Positions 19,866-30,689 are shown, counted from the stretch's first letter. The stretch is DNA of 64,000 nucleotides from Ceratothoa steindachneri (GCA_963969495.1 OZ018320.1:71461745-71525744), one strand, 5' to 3'. Notes: generated from the letters alone by a model not told the origin. Numbers and translations: made by a program.

Positions 19866-22622
19866 TTATTGGTTTTTTGCGAAGAATGGTACGGGTGGCA
19901 GGTGTTCGTGGGCCGCGGGATATCGCGGCGCCATCGCGTACCTTCTTACATGTAGCGAGGTGTAAAGTGGGTCTGTGGTGAGTTTTTCAAGTTGTTTTGT
20001 AAGTCTGGTGTGAGCGTAGGTGTTGAGAGGAGTTAGTTTGTTGTTGTTGTGTAGTGCGTCCATTCTCGAGTACAGCGGCGAACGGCAAGCGCGCTTCAGA
20101 GCAGAGTTCTGAATGCGCTGAGCCTTTCGCTTCCAGGTGTCGCTCGAAGCTACGAGTGACAGTGGGGCGTACGTGAGAATGGGACGCACGAGTGCTTTGT
20201 ATAAGTGTAGTTTTAGTTTTTTACTCGCTGGGTAGAACCTACCCAGCGATGCGTTTATACGTGAGGCTCTTGCTTGTATTATGTTCTGGTGTAAGTTGAA
20301 CCTGAGGGATTTGTCGAATGTTACCCCCAGGATTTTGGTGCACTGTGTGTATGCGAGCCTTGTTGGGTTTTGGTGGATCATGTTTGGTGTGTGTGAGTAG
20401 ATTTGTAGGTTGTGCATGAAGTGATCTCTAGCGCCGTAGAGTGTCATCTGTGTCTTCTGAGGATTCGTGGCAATCAGCCATTTGTCCTCGTAGTCTGTCT
20501 TCTCGTCAAGTATTCTTTGTGCATGGAGCGCGATTTCTTCGGGGGCCCGGCCGCTGACGAGAATGGTCTCGTCGTCGGCGTAGGCCACTATGTATGTGTG
20601 AACGCAGTTTTCTGGTGGGCGTGGGGTGTCGTTTGTGAACATAATGTAGAGTGTGGGTGCCAGAACGCTTCCTTGGGGAACGCCTGAGCGTGGTGTGAAG
20701 GGTCTTGAAAGGGTGTTGTTGTATCTAATGTGGCAGCGCCGTCCAGTGAGGTAGTGTGAGAGGAGCCTTCTGGTGCAGAGAGGTAACTCTCTGTTGTTGG
20801 CGAGTTTCCAACGGAGTCCCTCGTGCAACACCTTGTCAAAGGCTTTCTCCACGTCCTTACTGACGGAGAGAGTCTTTTGGTGTATCTGTCGTTTCTTCTG
20901 TATTCTGTCGTGTACGATGGTCACGGCCGCCTGAGTGGACCTGCCTCTCCTGAACCCGTATTGATGGGGGGAGAACCAGTCCCTCTCTTCCAGAAACTCC
21001 CGTAGGCGGCAGTTGACCATTCGTTCGAGTATTTTGCCTACGTGCTCTAATAGAGCAATAGGCCTGTAATTGTTTGGGTGTTTTGGGTCTTTGTGTTGTT
21101 TATGAAGGAGTATATTGTGAGAGACTTTGAATATTTTGGGGAAGTGGCCTGAGGCTAGAGAGGCATTGAATAGATGTGTGAGAGTGGGGTATATGTCTGC
21201 GGGGAGGTTATGTATTAGTATGGCTGGTAGGCCGGAGGGGCCGGGGGCGCGTTTTGGTGTCGATTTTATGTAGTGTTTTGTTTCCTCGACGGTGATTGGA
21301 GTGGTAAGTGTGGACGTATAGTCGAGCACCTCCATGCGTATCAGGGGGGCAGGCCTCAGCTCGTGAGCATGAGTCCGGCACCATTCCTGAATGTCCTGGA
21401 AGTGCTCCTGCGCATGTGGTTTTGGTGGGTTGTGGGTGTGTACTGTGTCCCAGTGGGACCTGAATGCGTCGAGGATGTCATTGGTGTCAGTGAGTGTGTG
21501 GTTGTTTATTTTCAGTGTTATTGGTTTGGGTGGTTCCGTACCCAGCATCCTTTTCACGTGCCGCCAGAAGAAGGAAGGGTCCATGCAACGGGTGTCGTCC
21601 GCGAAGCGGACGACCTCACGCCACTGCCGGTTCCTATCTAGCTGCACGCATTGAAGGATGCGGGCACGTAGTTGGTTGATGTTCTGTTGTCGTGGGCCTC
21701 TGGTGTAGTGTTTGTTGTACTGTGTGATAAGTCTCTGTGTGTTTATTGAAAATGTGAAGTGTTTAAAGCAGGTGTAGTTTTTGCGTGGTGAGTGTAGATT
21801 CCGTGCGGTGGTGATGGCGTCCAAGAGTGAGCACCAGTCGTGGTCTATTTGTCCTGGATTGGTGTTCTCCAGGTCGAGGTTATGTGGTGTGTTTGTGGAT
21901 ATGTGGCTCCTGAATTCAGCCCAGTTTGTGTTTTTGTAGTCGTATATAGGTGATGTGGGGATGAGTATGGGGGATGTGGATATGAGAAGGCATATTGGTA
22001 TGTGGTCTGATAGTACGTGGGGACTGGGTGCAATGTGAGTGTAGAATCGTGTGGCGTGGTCGTTACGGAAGACCACATCCGGGGATGTGGTGCCCCCGCG
22101 CGTGCCGAAGAACGTGGGGAAGGCAGGGCCGATGTGTTCGCAGCGGAAACGCCGCAAGGCACCGGCCAAGTAGCTCCCCGCATCGTTCGTATTGTTGGAA
22201 AGGAGTGTCGGGTGAAAAGCGTTGAGGTCCCCCGCGAAGAAGATAGGTAGGTTGTAGTTTGAAAGGGCCCGGAGTGGGACTTCTAAGTTTAGCTGTATTC
22301 GTGGTGGTCTGTAATGTGTGGCCACTATTATGGGGCCAGAGCTTGTTTCTATTTTGCAGGCTAGAAAGGAGGTGTCGCGTGTGTTGACGAGGGAGTGGTG
22401 TATGTTGCGCTTTACTAGGATAGCAGATCCTAGGTGCCGCGCCTGTGGGGATAAGTATGTGTGATAGCCTGCAATGCGAAGTCTGTTGTTGGGAGGGTAT
22501 AAGCTGGTGGAGTTCAGGAGTATGATGTCAGGTCTTTGTGTGTTGAGTACCCAGTTGGCGACCGTATGGCGAATATCGTGCCAACTGCGTACGTTTAATT
22601 GTATTACACTAATACGACCTAT
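19866..22622 (-). CDS. LINE A ORF2: endonuclease and reverse transcriptase
   Basis: Open through at least 919 codons. The frame extends upstream of its first ATG at 22325 and recognisable endonuclease starts at about 22618 with RISVIQLNVRSWHDI, right at the ORF1 stop. No ATG lies there, so a -1 shift, reinitiation or non-AUG start is likely. Endonuclease: AGDLNAFHP and LSDHIPI. RT: NNYRPIALLEHVGK, KDVEKAFDKV (motif A), GVPQGSVLAP (motif B) and VAYADDETI with YADD near 20575. No RNase H and no C-terminal zinc motif, which fits the jockey group. Likely encodes an active-looking enzyme. Confidence 0.85.
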   Translation of the reverse strand: MGRISVIQLNVRSWHDIRHTVANWVLNTQRPDIILLNSTSLYPPNNRLRIAGYHTYLSPQARHLGSAILVKRNIHHSLVNTRDTSFLACKIETSSGPIIVATHYRPPRIQLNLEVPLRALSNYNLPIFFAGDLNAFHPTLLSNNTNDAGSYLAGALRRFRCEHIGPAFPTFFGTRGGTTSPDVVFRNDHATRFYTHIAPSPHVLSDHIPICLLISTSPILIPTSPIYDYKNTNWAEFRSHISTNTPHNLDLENTNPGQIDHDWCSLLDAITTARNLHSPRKNYTCFKHFTFSINTQRLITQYNKHYTRGPRQQNINQLRARILQCVQLDRNRQWREVVRFADDTRCMDPSFFWRHVKRMLGTEPPKPITLKINNHTLTDTNDILDAFRSHWDTVHTHNPPKPHAQEHFQDIQEWCRTHAHELRPAPLIRMEVLDYTSTLTTPITVEETKHYIKSTPKRAPGPSGLPAILIHNLPADIYPTLTHLFNASLASGHFPKIFKVSHNILLHKQHKDPKHPNNYRPIALLEHVGKILERMVNCRLREFLEERDWFSPHQYGFRRGRSTQAAVTIVHDRIQKKRQIHQKTLSVSKDVEKAFDKVLHEGLRWKLANNRELPLCTRRLLSHYLTGRRCHIRYNNTLSRPFTPRSGVPQGSVLAPTLYIMFTNDTPRPPENCVHTYIVAYADDETILVSGRAPEEIALHAQRILDEKTDYEDKWLIATNPQKTQMTLYGARDHFMHNLQIYSHTPNMIHQNPTRLAYTQCTKILGVTFDKSLRFNLHQNIIQARASRINASLGRFYPASKKLKLHLYKALVRPILTYAPLSLVASSDTWKRKAQRIQNSALKRACRSPLYSRMDALHNNNKLTPLNTYAHTRLTKQLEKLTTDPLYTSLHVRRYAMAPRYPAAHEHLPPVPFFAKNQ

Positions 22623-24726
22623 TGTCGTGGTCTTAGTGCGCGGGAGGCTGACTTGCCAGGAATCGTCCCCTTCTCCTTGGTTATTGCCCAGGAGGCGTGA
22701 GGGGCGAGTACCTTGACTCGTGTTGATGCTTGTTTGTGAGGCACGGCCGTGTTATTGGGTGGGGGAGCCGTAGTGGGTGGGGGAGCCGTAGTGGGTGGGG
22801 GAGTGTGTTCTGTAGAGGTGGTAGCTTTGGGTGGGGTGGTGTTTTGGTGGGGGGAGTTCGTGTCGGGGGTGGGCGGTGTAGAGCTGGAGGATGATGGGCT
22901 GGAAATGGTTGGGGAGGTACATATTATGAGAGGAGGGGTTTCGGGGGAGAGAGGAGGTAGGGACGGCGGAGGGGTGGGGGAGGGGGAAGCGGAAGGAGTC
23001 GGAGGAGAAGGAGTAGAAGGAAGGGGGGTTGGAGGGGAAGGAGTCTTAGGTGAAGGGGCGGAAGGCGGAGGAGGAGGGGAGTGAGAAGGAGTAGAGTGAG
23101 AAGGGGTGTGTTGAGAGGGGGAGGATGCAGAAGGAGTGGAGGGGGAAGCAGTAGGGAGCGAGGAGGGAGTGGAGCCAGGAGAGAGGGGGGTTTGTTTGTC
23201 CCGTGCCTGTCTACGCGGGTGGGGCTTGGGGGTGGGGTTTTGGGGGTTGGCACGGGGTGTAGTGGACTGCGAGGGGGTTAGAGTGGCAGTGGGGGCTGTG
23301 GGAGAGGAGGCTGAGATGGGTGCGAGGGGGGTGGTGGCAGTGGGAGGTAGACGGGGTTTGGATCGAGGGGTGGCGGAAGCGCGAGGAGGATAGGTTGTGT
23401 GAATGGGGGCTGGAGCAGTGGCTAAGGAAGGTGCAGGGACAGGACAGACGGCGGGGAGAGCGTGGTGAGAGTGGGGGGCGGTGGTTCCCTGTGGGCAGGG
23501 GTGTGTACCCGTCGGGGTGGGGAGGAGTGCAGGTCTGGATGTGTGTGCGTCTATTAGAGCGAATACCTTCTCGGGGAAGGTGATTTGCTCAATGCCGTTG
23601 GAGGCGAATAGTGTATTTAGTATATTCGCGTATAGTCGGGGGTCACCCCTCGACATGTCTTTTGCCACCGCTGAGAGCAGGGTGGCCAGGTGTAGTTTTG
23701 TTTTTGTGTTGTAGCAGGGGTGGGGTGGGGTGGGGGTGGGGGGGGTAGAGGTGGGCGTGTAGGGTGGTGTGGGGGTGGTAGTGTGGTGTGTTGGCGTTGG
23801 TAGTAGTGGGGGTCTCTGAGTGTTATGAGCTGGGGTAGGGGGGGAGGGATGTGTGGGTGGGGTGTGGATGCTGCAGGGGGGGGGGGTGCGTCGAGGGTAG
23901 AGCAGGGGGAGCCGGCAGCGTAGGGCTGGCAGCAGCGGCGAATGACATGGTGAGGGGAGGGGGGGCGGGGTGCGGGGGCGGGGTGTGTGGTTGTGCGTGT
24001 GTTTTGTTGTGGGTGCCGGATGGCCTCCACGGCGTCGTGGCGTACCTTGCCTAGGTAAGGGCACCTGGGGTTGACGGCGACGTGGTCGCCGCCACAGTTT
24101 GCACAGCGGGCTGTGGTGGAGGTACAGGTCGTGTAGTGGTGCCCCATTACACTGCACTTTGAGCAGATTAGGTCTGCAGTGCAGGTGTTGGTGCTGTGAC
24201 CGGTTTTATAGCACCGGTGGCATTGTGTGGGTCTGATGTTGTGTTGTTCCTCTATGTGTGTGGGGTTTGTGAGGGTGCCGCAGACCTTGATGCCTTGGTC
24301 TAGCAGCATGTTTTTCGTGTTGTCACTGGACAGTGTAATTACTGCCCAGTTTTTGGACCTGTTGAAGTACAGGTCCTTGATGACCTCCTCCCCGTACTCC
24401 TGACGGAGGTGCGAGCGAAGGTCCTCGTTAGTGAAGGCCAACCACAAAGGGTTGGTCCTTGTGACACGTATTTGGTATCGTTTCATGATACCGTCAGCGA
24501 GTCTCGTCAGCAGGTTGTGTGTGTTTAGTGTAGTGGTGGCGTTTTGGTGGAAAGTTAGCGCGTCCTCCTGTGAGCGGAAGACGAGCTTGTGGCCTGTGCG
24601 TAGTTTGATTATGTTGGTTATTGGTGTGTCGTGGGTCGAGGCTAGCGTGAGCAATGTGTGGTGGTCGATTGTGTCGGGTGCTGGTTGTGTGGTGCTCGTT
24701 AGTATGAGGTGAGAGGTGTTTGCCAT
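22619..24726 (-). CDS. LINE A ORF1, gag-like, apparent frameshift
   Basis: The N-terminal part (24726 downward) has an RRM-like region and three CCHC knuckles, CHRCYKTGHSTNTC, CSKCSVMGHHYTTC and CANCGGDHVAVNPRC, at about residues 180-230. That frame runs to 23617. A second frame (24157-22619) carries the conserved HLATLLSAVAKDMSRGD block, then a 350-residue Pro/Ser/Thr-rich tail to a stop overlapping ORF2. Sense switches between about 24000 and 23750, where the plus strand has long G runs (for example 23875-23886). This is either a one-base error or mutation in a homopolymer, or programmed shifting. The joined protein would be about 700 residues. Confidence 0.75.
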
Positions 24727-25710
24727 TTTTGTGGTCTATACGCTTTTTTCTTTATATGGGAAGGCCCCCGCCCTGCCGATGAGGACCCCGTGAACATGAC
24801 TCGAATGTGGTGAAGGGTGATGGATGATTTTATGGACCTGGTTGGGCTCCTCAGAGGGTGTAAAAACATGGCGGACTTAATGATGATTGAAGCCAGAATC
24901 AACTGACTCCAGTCGGGGTGCCGCCCCCTCTATTGGGTTTTGGTTATTTAACAGTTACGTCCGACATCTCACAGAGACGGAAGAGTCTCCCTCTGTGGTC
25001 CTGGACGGTGCCGCAGGGTAGGTTGTTATGCCTCCCCACGTTTGTAACTGAATCCCAAACCAGGTTGCTTCTTCCTCTGGGTTCCGCAGCGGGGTAAGCC
25101 TCAGACCTCCTTTCCCCAGAGTTTTCAATTATGCCTTTTCTAAGTAGAACGGCATAGTTGCAACGAAGCTATATGTGTAGAGTCACGTTCACGGAGCCAG
25201 ACATCACGGCGGAGCAGGGATGGGGGGGGGGGGGGGGTAGCACGTCATATCAGAATGACGTGCCAAGGAAATAAAGGTATTTTTATTTGGGGGGGGAGGG
25301 GGGACTTAAGGTCCTATTTAGGTCCGGGGGTACTTGTAGATGGTGGAATCTCGTCCTCGAGAAAAAAAAATCCGTTGGTGAGCGGGAGTGTCCTGGAGGT
25401 GACTTGCCCTCAACGTTTCCTCCTTTGCCGGCTAAGACTTCTCTTAGGTTGTAGAGCTCACGTAGAAATCGATCGCTGTATGCGTGTGATATATGAGATG
25501 TTTTTCATTTTTGTTATATAAACTTGGTATAATTTTTAGAGATAATTTTTTAAATCTATCATGCGCTGATTGGTCAATTATTAATGCGCTTATGTCTAAA
25601 AGCTGATTAGCCAATTTGTCAGCGCTAAGGCTGTTTTTCCAAAATGAACGTAAGAATGACTATTAAATGTATATCAATCCTGATTGGTTGAATTGTTGTA
25701 GTGTTATTTG

Positions 25711-25851
25711 TAGATGAAATAACTATTTATATAGGTGTATTTTTGTGTAAAAGATACTATGAAAAGTTAGAAAAGTTATTATTCAAGAAGAAAAGTTGTT
25801 ATTAATGTTCGCCATTTCAAAGCTTATTTCAGCTATATACCTAGGAATAAA
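25711..25851 (+). promoter_or_regulatory. TATA box and polyadenylation signal in X
   Basis: CTATTTATATAGG at about 25723-25735 is a good TATA box and AATAAA follows at 25846-25851. Copy B keeps the same TATA segment at about 48994-49006 and the AATAAA-containing segment near 51957. A TATA-AATAAA order close to one end is what an LTR would show. Function not demonstrated. Confidence 0.4.
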
Positions 25852-25855
25852 GAAT

Positions 25856-25856
<1 letters not shown>

Positions 25857-25929
<73 letters not shown>
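25857..25929. repeat. (TA)n expansion inside X
   Basis: About 70 bp of TA. In copy B the matching place (about 51968-51986) is only a short ATATAAATATATA, so the tract expanded after X copies diverged. Confidence 0.9.
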
Positions 25930-25932
<3 letters not shown>

Positions 25933-26056
25933 TTTCCTTCATCCCTTAAGGAAGCGGTTGATCACTTAACCCAGCCTACAAAACTACAAGAGAGAGCATA
26001 CCTTACTCAGACCCTATAGACTTTTTATCCTTTACCAGAACACGCTGGAACACTTT

Positions 26057-26535
26057 TTGAAACAAAATGATAAGGCTGTGAACACATCTACCGTTAAAGT
26101 CGATGATAGTAGCAAGGATCAAATAAACGGTTATACAGATAAAGTACTGGAAACACTGGAGCCTAGTGTTCGTGAAAGAGGTAGATTAATTTATCAGACA
26201 CTAAAAGATACACAGGGATTCAGTTGGGGTAATGATGGGGTGATTACCTTCGATGGTAAATACTTCCACGATCTAACATTATCTACCTACTCAATGATTT
26301 ATCTAGAACGTGGAAAAGATCACCACCAACCTACTGGGAGGAAGTAAAAGTAAAATCAATATCTTCTAATTTCCCTAAATCTATCATAAAAAACTCTCAA
26401 CGTTGGAAAGAGTTAGAAAATATTACTCACACATCAACTTTCTATACACCAATCTCAGTGGATCGCGCAAACACACGTTGTACTCCTCTTTATCATCATC
26501 AACATAAAAAACTAAGGAACTGGTTGAATTATTAA
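26057..26535 (+). pseudogene. Polinton pY-like gene, frameshifted
   Basis: The open frame 26057-26347 has RERGRLIYQTLKD, WGNDGVITFDGKYF and a serine-rich patch. Sense then moves to another frame near 26330 (FPKSIIKNSQRWKEL) up to a stop near 26535. The order 'long helix, SWxxxGxxxxDG, then NxP..IxNxxR' resembles a small conserved protein of unknown function found among Polinton structural genes. It sits directly right of element X, so X separates it from the gene at 18478-18791. Confidence 0.5.
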
Positions 26536-26712
26536 TCAATTTAACCGCTAAAAGATGGCAACCGGACGGACCAATCAAGGGATTGTAAAAAGTTAAGTGG
26601 CAACTCCACACAAGGCAATTCATGAAGATTCAAATCGTGTCGAAGAAACCCTATTCTATCGGACTTTGTATCAGTGGCGGTCCAGATCTCGAATACTCAC
26701 GCGTAAGAAGCT

Positions 26713-27464
26713 ATGTCTCGATTCCAAGTAAAGCAAATTATACAAGAATATAAAATTGATATATTCAATCTTTTGAAGATTACTGGAACAAAATCACTTT
26801 ATGTTAGAATGATCTTTGAAACCACCTACAGAAGAACTCGATATAACGATAAACTATTCCTTAGTGAGGATGAATTTTGGCTTGTGCTCGGGGCAATACA
26901 CAGGTTAAAACAGGAAAATTTCCCTTATGTAGATCGACTGGTAAAAGACCGATGTAAATAGGCTAAAGTGTGTAGTGAGGGCAAATGCAAACAGTATTTC
27001 CAATTATACATTTCGGTATTTACTGGAAAAGGGATGAAGAGTTCATTCCTACACTATTTAAAAACGCACTGTACAATGAGTATGAAGTCAATCCTTTTCT
27101 AAAACTTGAAGACGAATTCACTCGATGTTTTCGTCAGATGAAGTGTTTACAGAATGCAGTTGATGCTTGAAATCTTGCATTCAACGATGGATTCGATGAA
27201 TGTTGAAAACTTCAATCTACCATCACAGAAGATGTGTATATAAAAAATGTATCGTTTGATGAGTTCCATTGTTTTCTCAACGAGAAAAGGAGCAATCTCG
27301 CACTTGTGAGAAAATTTGTCCTTAGGGATCTTTATGACTACGTCATCAGTACGTGTAAAGAAAATTTACTAGAATATTTATCTATCAATCAGTCTCTCCT
27401 TGAAAGTCCAGAGGACAGAGTGTCCCCAGCCTGCTTCATCAAGACTTGCAAGATGAAAGTTTAA
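26713..27464 (+). pseudogene. Polinton unknown ORFs, broken
   Basis: Three short plus-strand frames (26713-26961, 26985-27170, 27234-27464) with similar composition and small gaps look like one or two decayed genes. They are rich in Phe, Tyr, Lys and Glu, with predicted helices such as RSNLALVRKFVLRDLYDYVI. No catalytic triad of the adenain-like protease is visible, and I do not recognise a family. Called Polinton genes only because of position and strand. Confidence 0.4.
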
Positions 27465-27469
27465 GTTCA

Positions 27470-27760
27470 CCGCAGATAAAAATAATTTTTATTAAAGCAT
27501 AATTCCTTAACAAATATGTTTATTAAGATTCTAGATTATATAAAAAAAAATTCTGATATTAATTTTCAAAAATATAAATTTGGATTAAAAATATATATAT
27601 ATTGATAATTTTAAGCCGTTGCATATCGAATACCGTTTTCCTGACCAGATTAACCCATGAAATTCTAATTGGAATTATGTACTTTAACCTAGATGTAAAA
27701 TAAAATTGAGTTTGTTTTTTTTAATTTAAGCTGTCTTTTGAGTAGTTATATGAGAGTGTT
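27470..27760. other. AT-rich gap
   Basis: Very AT-rich, with no reading frame or clear repeat beyond poly(A) and TA runs. Confidence 0.5.
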
Positions 27761-28589
27761 AAACTGACCAGATATTCATTTAAAAATGAACCGTCGATTG
27801 TTACGCTTATATACATCCTCGAATCTGTCAACATTTTTGAGTGGGGTAAATCGGCTATTTCAATATGTAAAAAAGATCGCTAAGAGATCTGATGTGGAAA
27901 GCTTTCTGGCAAATTTGGATAGCTATACACTACACAAACCCACGAGAAAAAGATTAAAGACAAAACGCGTAAAAACACAAGGTCCAAACAAGATTTGGCA
28001 GGTAGCTCTTACTGTGATGTCTAAGTTTAAAAAGTTTTAATAATGGTGTACGTTAAATACTCTTTGTGATTGACGTATATTCTAGATATCGCTGGCTAAT
28101 CCCTTTAAAGGAAAAGACGGATCAGATGGTGTCAATTGCTATACGAAATCTCATGGAAGAAACCAGATGGATTCCAGATTATATATGTTTTGATGATGGA
28201 GGAGAGTTTAAAGGAAAGAAGATGAAAGGCTTATTAAGCGAATATAATATCGGCGTATATCATGTTCACTCACGAAACAAAGCTAGTCTTGTGAAGCGTG
28301 TACAAAGAACAATAAAATAAAGACTTTTCAGATATTTTACTTTTAATAACAAATGGAAATACATCGGTGTGTTAGATGGTTTGCAAGGGCTTATAATAAT
28401 TCTAGACATAGAATGATTGGGAACACACATTTTAAAGTTATACATAATGTTGCTATACTGAATCAAAGAGCTGAGGTTAAACAAAAGAGGTTTCTATATA
28501 AGATCGGCGATTATGTTCGAATCGCACGCGTTTTCAGTAATTTTTAAAAATTATACGAGGCATGGTGGAGTGAGGAAATCTACAAGATA

Positions 28590-29522
28590 CGAGGGGCGGT
28601 CAATAAGTTTTGCGAATCGGTAGGGCAAAACAGAGGAAAGGGGATGGCTGTTTGTGAGGGTGTTAGGACAAGTTATGACAAGTCAGGAACTGCAACCGCA
28701 CGCTCCTGCCTCGTCTATTTAAGAAGCAGTAGCTGATCGCAGATCGTCAGGCACAAATTTTTCAACAATGGAGAAGGTTGAGCACTGCGCACTGATCAAA
28801 TGTTTGACCAAGGAAGGCAAGAATGCAAAAGAGATCAATGAACGCATGGTTGCAGTGTACACCGACACCACCCCTTCCTATGTAACCATTGCTCGCTGGA
28901 ATAGGGAGTTCCGCCATGGTCGTGAGTCCCTTGAAGATGACCTCCGTCCAGGACGCCCGTCAGACGTGACCAACGAGGACAATGTGGCCCGTGTGGAGAG
29001 GAGGATCCTCGAAAATCGACGGGTGAAGGTCGAAGAAATCGAGCGAGAACTTGGAATATCACATGGAAGTGTTATCAACATCATCCACGACAATTTGGCC
29101 ATGACCAAGGTCTCTGCCCGTTGTGTCCCTAGAAACCTCACGCCCCATGATCGACTTCAACGTCGTCAAAGTCCACAATGCCAGAGTTGCACAAGGTGCC
29201 CTGCGCGAGTGCGGATTCGAGGAGCTTCAACCATCCCCCCTACAGTCCAGATCTGGCCCCTAGCGACTACTTTTTATTCCGCCAGCTCAAGGCTGCACTG
29301 CGTGGACGCCGGTTTGGGGACGATGAAGATGCCCAGCTCGCCGTCCAGGAGTGGATTGAACAGCAGTCGGGAGATTTCTGGTTGTCGGGAATTCGAAGCC
29401 TCAGGGACAAGTGGCGCAAGTGCATTGAAGTCGAGGGTAGTTATATTGAAAAATAATAAAGACCTTTTCCTCATATCTCGCTTCCTTATATCCGAATTAC
29501 AAAACTTATTGACCGCCCCTCG
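28590..29522 (+). mobile_element. Mariner deletion derivative, copy 2 (in integrase)
   Basis: 933 bp, bordered by TA at 28588-28589 and 29523-29524, with inverted ends CGAGGGGCGGTCAATAAG as in copy 1. It lies in the opposite orientation to copy 1 and interrupts the integrase between its WSEE box and chromodomain. Confidence 0.92.
28768..29455 (+). pseudogene. Mariner transposase, same internal deletion
   Basis: The N-terminal helix-turn-helix half is intact here, including LGISHGSVINII, where copy 1 has a stop. At TPHDR the sequence jumps to the distal block with a frame change. In the other frame the C-terminal block YSPDLAPSDYFLFRQLK (29178-29456) keeps the third Asp. The first two catalytic Asp motifs are absent. 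The 253-codon frame spanning the deletion (28768-29529) would give a chimeric, out-of-frame tail. The element could only move with transposase supplied in trans. Confidence 0.88.
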
Positions 29523-29832
29523 TATATAGGATCTCAAATCTATTATACCTGTATTATATTGAAGATTTAAATGGAGAACATATTGAAAGTAGGGTATATG
29601 AATAAGAACTACAGAAAGTAAAGTTTGACTACCGTAAGAAATATGTAGTGGAGAAGATAGTTAAAGCGAAAGGGCATTGAAAAAACTGGCATTATTTAGT
29701 AAAATGGCGAGGGTACCCAAATTCATTTAACTCATACGTCAAGGCATGTGATATCACCTACCAACCTTGAGCACATGCATTCATGAAATTATATAAATTT
29801 GGGAGATGAGGAAGGTTTTATCAGTTGTGAAG

Positions 29833-30682
29833 ATGGAGTCAGAGAGTTTTTATGTCACCCTTCCTTCCTCATTCTCCATGGATGTTTACCCTCAAAATAT
29901 CATCTGACTATAGAATTGAATTACACAAATCCATTATAACAGACTTCATTCAGCCTTGAAGTATGACTTTGTGAGTTTCAATTTACAGGGAATATCTATT
30001 ACATTACTAATGCTACACAGGCATTCACAGTCTATCTAAAAATGACGGAAGTAAATAATTATGCATCGAATACTATATTGTCAAGAGGAAAGGAAACAAA
30101 AATAAAAGGAATTGATTATACTTATGATGAGATATGGATAGACGCCGGGTATTATAAAAATCAAAGGCACTCATACAGAAAATGAATTTGAAAATGAGAC
30201 AGAAATTAGCATCTCAAGATTTAAGTGTTTCAATCTCACAAAACGCAACGGAAAATGTCTACTGACTATGTGTTAATGGTCACTTCATGTTCATTGCTCA
30301 TTGTGAAAAGGAAAGAAAATCTAATATTTCATATGTCAGAAGAATTTTCCAGTATAATGAAAAGATCCATCAGAGATGATATCCACCAATTAAATAATTG
30401 TATAGCATTTAATATAGATTTTCCTGCTCTTGTATCTCATCCGAAATCATGTTACATTTACTCTAACCTTGTAGACTATCAGTTAGTAGGCGGGACCCAG
30501 TCGAGGTTGCTGAGAATTATTCACCTTCCTTTCAATGATGGTTCATTCAGTATAACGTTTCATAATCCGCACTATCTGAATCAAAGCTCTGGGGACTTGA
30601 GATCAATTTCTATCTATATAATAGGGTGTTTCTCAAAAAAAAAATTGAAGTTTCACTCTAATCACCAATTTTTGTTCCATTA
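29833..30682 (+). pseudogene. Polinton penton-like minor capsid protein
   Basis: The ATG at 29833 opens ESFYVTLPSSFSMDVYP, the typical N-terminus of this family. Stops and shifts follow at about 29908 and beyond. A central NNYASNT/GIDYTYDEIWIDAGYY stretch lies at about 30055-30150. The open frame 30225-30683 carries the distal half: PKSCYIYSNLVDYQLVGG, SRLLRIIHLP and NPHYLNQSSGDLRSISIYI. The family protein is a single-jelly-roll vertex protein. It lies directly before the major capsid gene, the usual Polinton order. Inactive. Confidence 0.75.
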
Positions 30683-30689
30683 GGTATAA

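Larger units (their letters stand above)
19356..25235 (-). mobile_element. LINE A, jockey-like, nearly complete, inside X
   Basis: Minus-strand LINE. The 5' UTR is at about 24727-25235 (upstream limit uncertain, near a G-run at 25224-25239). ORF1 is 24726-22619, ORF2 runs to 19866, and a 3' UTR of about 500 bp ends in short ATAATC repeats at 19356-19378. It has no RNase H. ORF2 is free of stops and the codons look unscarred, so it is the youngest insertion of the nest. It is GC-rich and GT/AC-skewed, unlike the AT-rich Polinton around it. Confidence 0.85.
18878..26018. mobile_element. Element X, copy A, carrying LINE A
   Basis: Begins TGTGGGGGTCGAAC and ends CAGACCCTATA. The ends are short imperfect inverted repeats (TGTGGGGGTC against TATAGGGTC), and AAGGTA recurs a few bases further in on both sides. 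It is bordered by GACT on both sides. The second copy (43246-52080) has the same ends with GTTT on both sides. X-derived sequence is 18878-19355 and from about 25240 to 26018. Contents: a 44-bp minisatellite, an antisense coding-like segment, a TATA box, an AATAAA and a TA tract. I recognise no transposase or RT belonging to X. It could be a solo LTR, or a non-autonomous element of a superfamily with 4-bp duplications such as Ginger or Sola; the class is open. Confidence 0.75.
27760..29760 (+). pseudogene. Polinton retroviral-type integrase with chromodomain
   Basis: The N-terminal part (27786-28040) has the Polinton hallmark DSYTLHKPTRKR. The rve core follows after a shift and a stop: VIDVYSRYRW near 28065 (first Asp) and CFDDGGEFKG near 28187 (second Asp). 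The third acidic site reads KASLVKRVQRT near 28282, where Glu is expected before the Arg, so Glu is replaced by Lys. Then WSEEIYKI at about 28560 is cut by a mariner (28590-29522). Beyond it the frame resumes with a chromodomain: VEKIVKAKGH and YLVKWRGYPNSF near 29650-29735. This enzyme would insert the element and make the 6-bp duplication. Multiple lesions make it inactive. Confidence 0.85.

Noticed and set aside
22749..23393. Gly-rich plus-strand ORFs
   Set aside because: Antisense of the Pro/Ser/Thr-rich tail of LINE A ORF1.
25380..25470. Long target-site duplication of LINE A
   Set aside because: The similarity to 19213-19355 is too diverged to be a duplication made at LINE A insertion, while LINE A itself is nearly undamaged.
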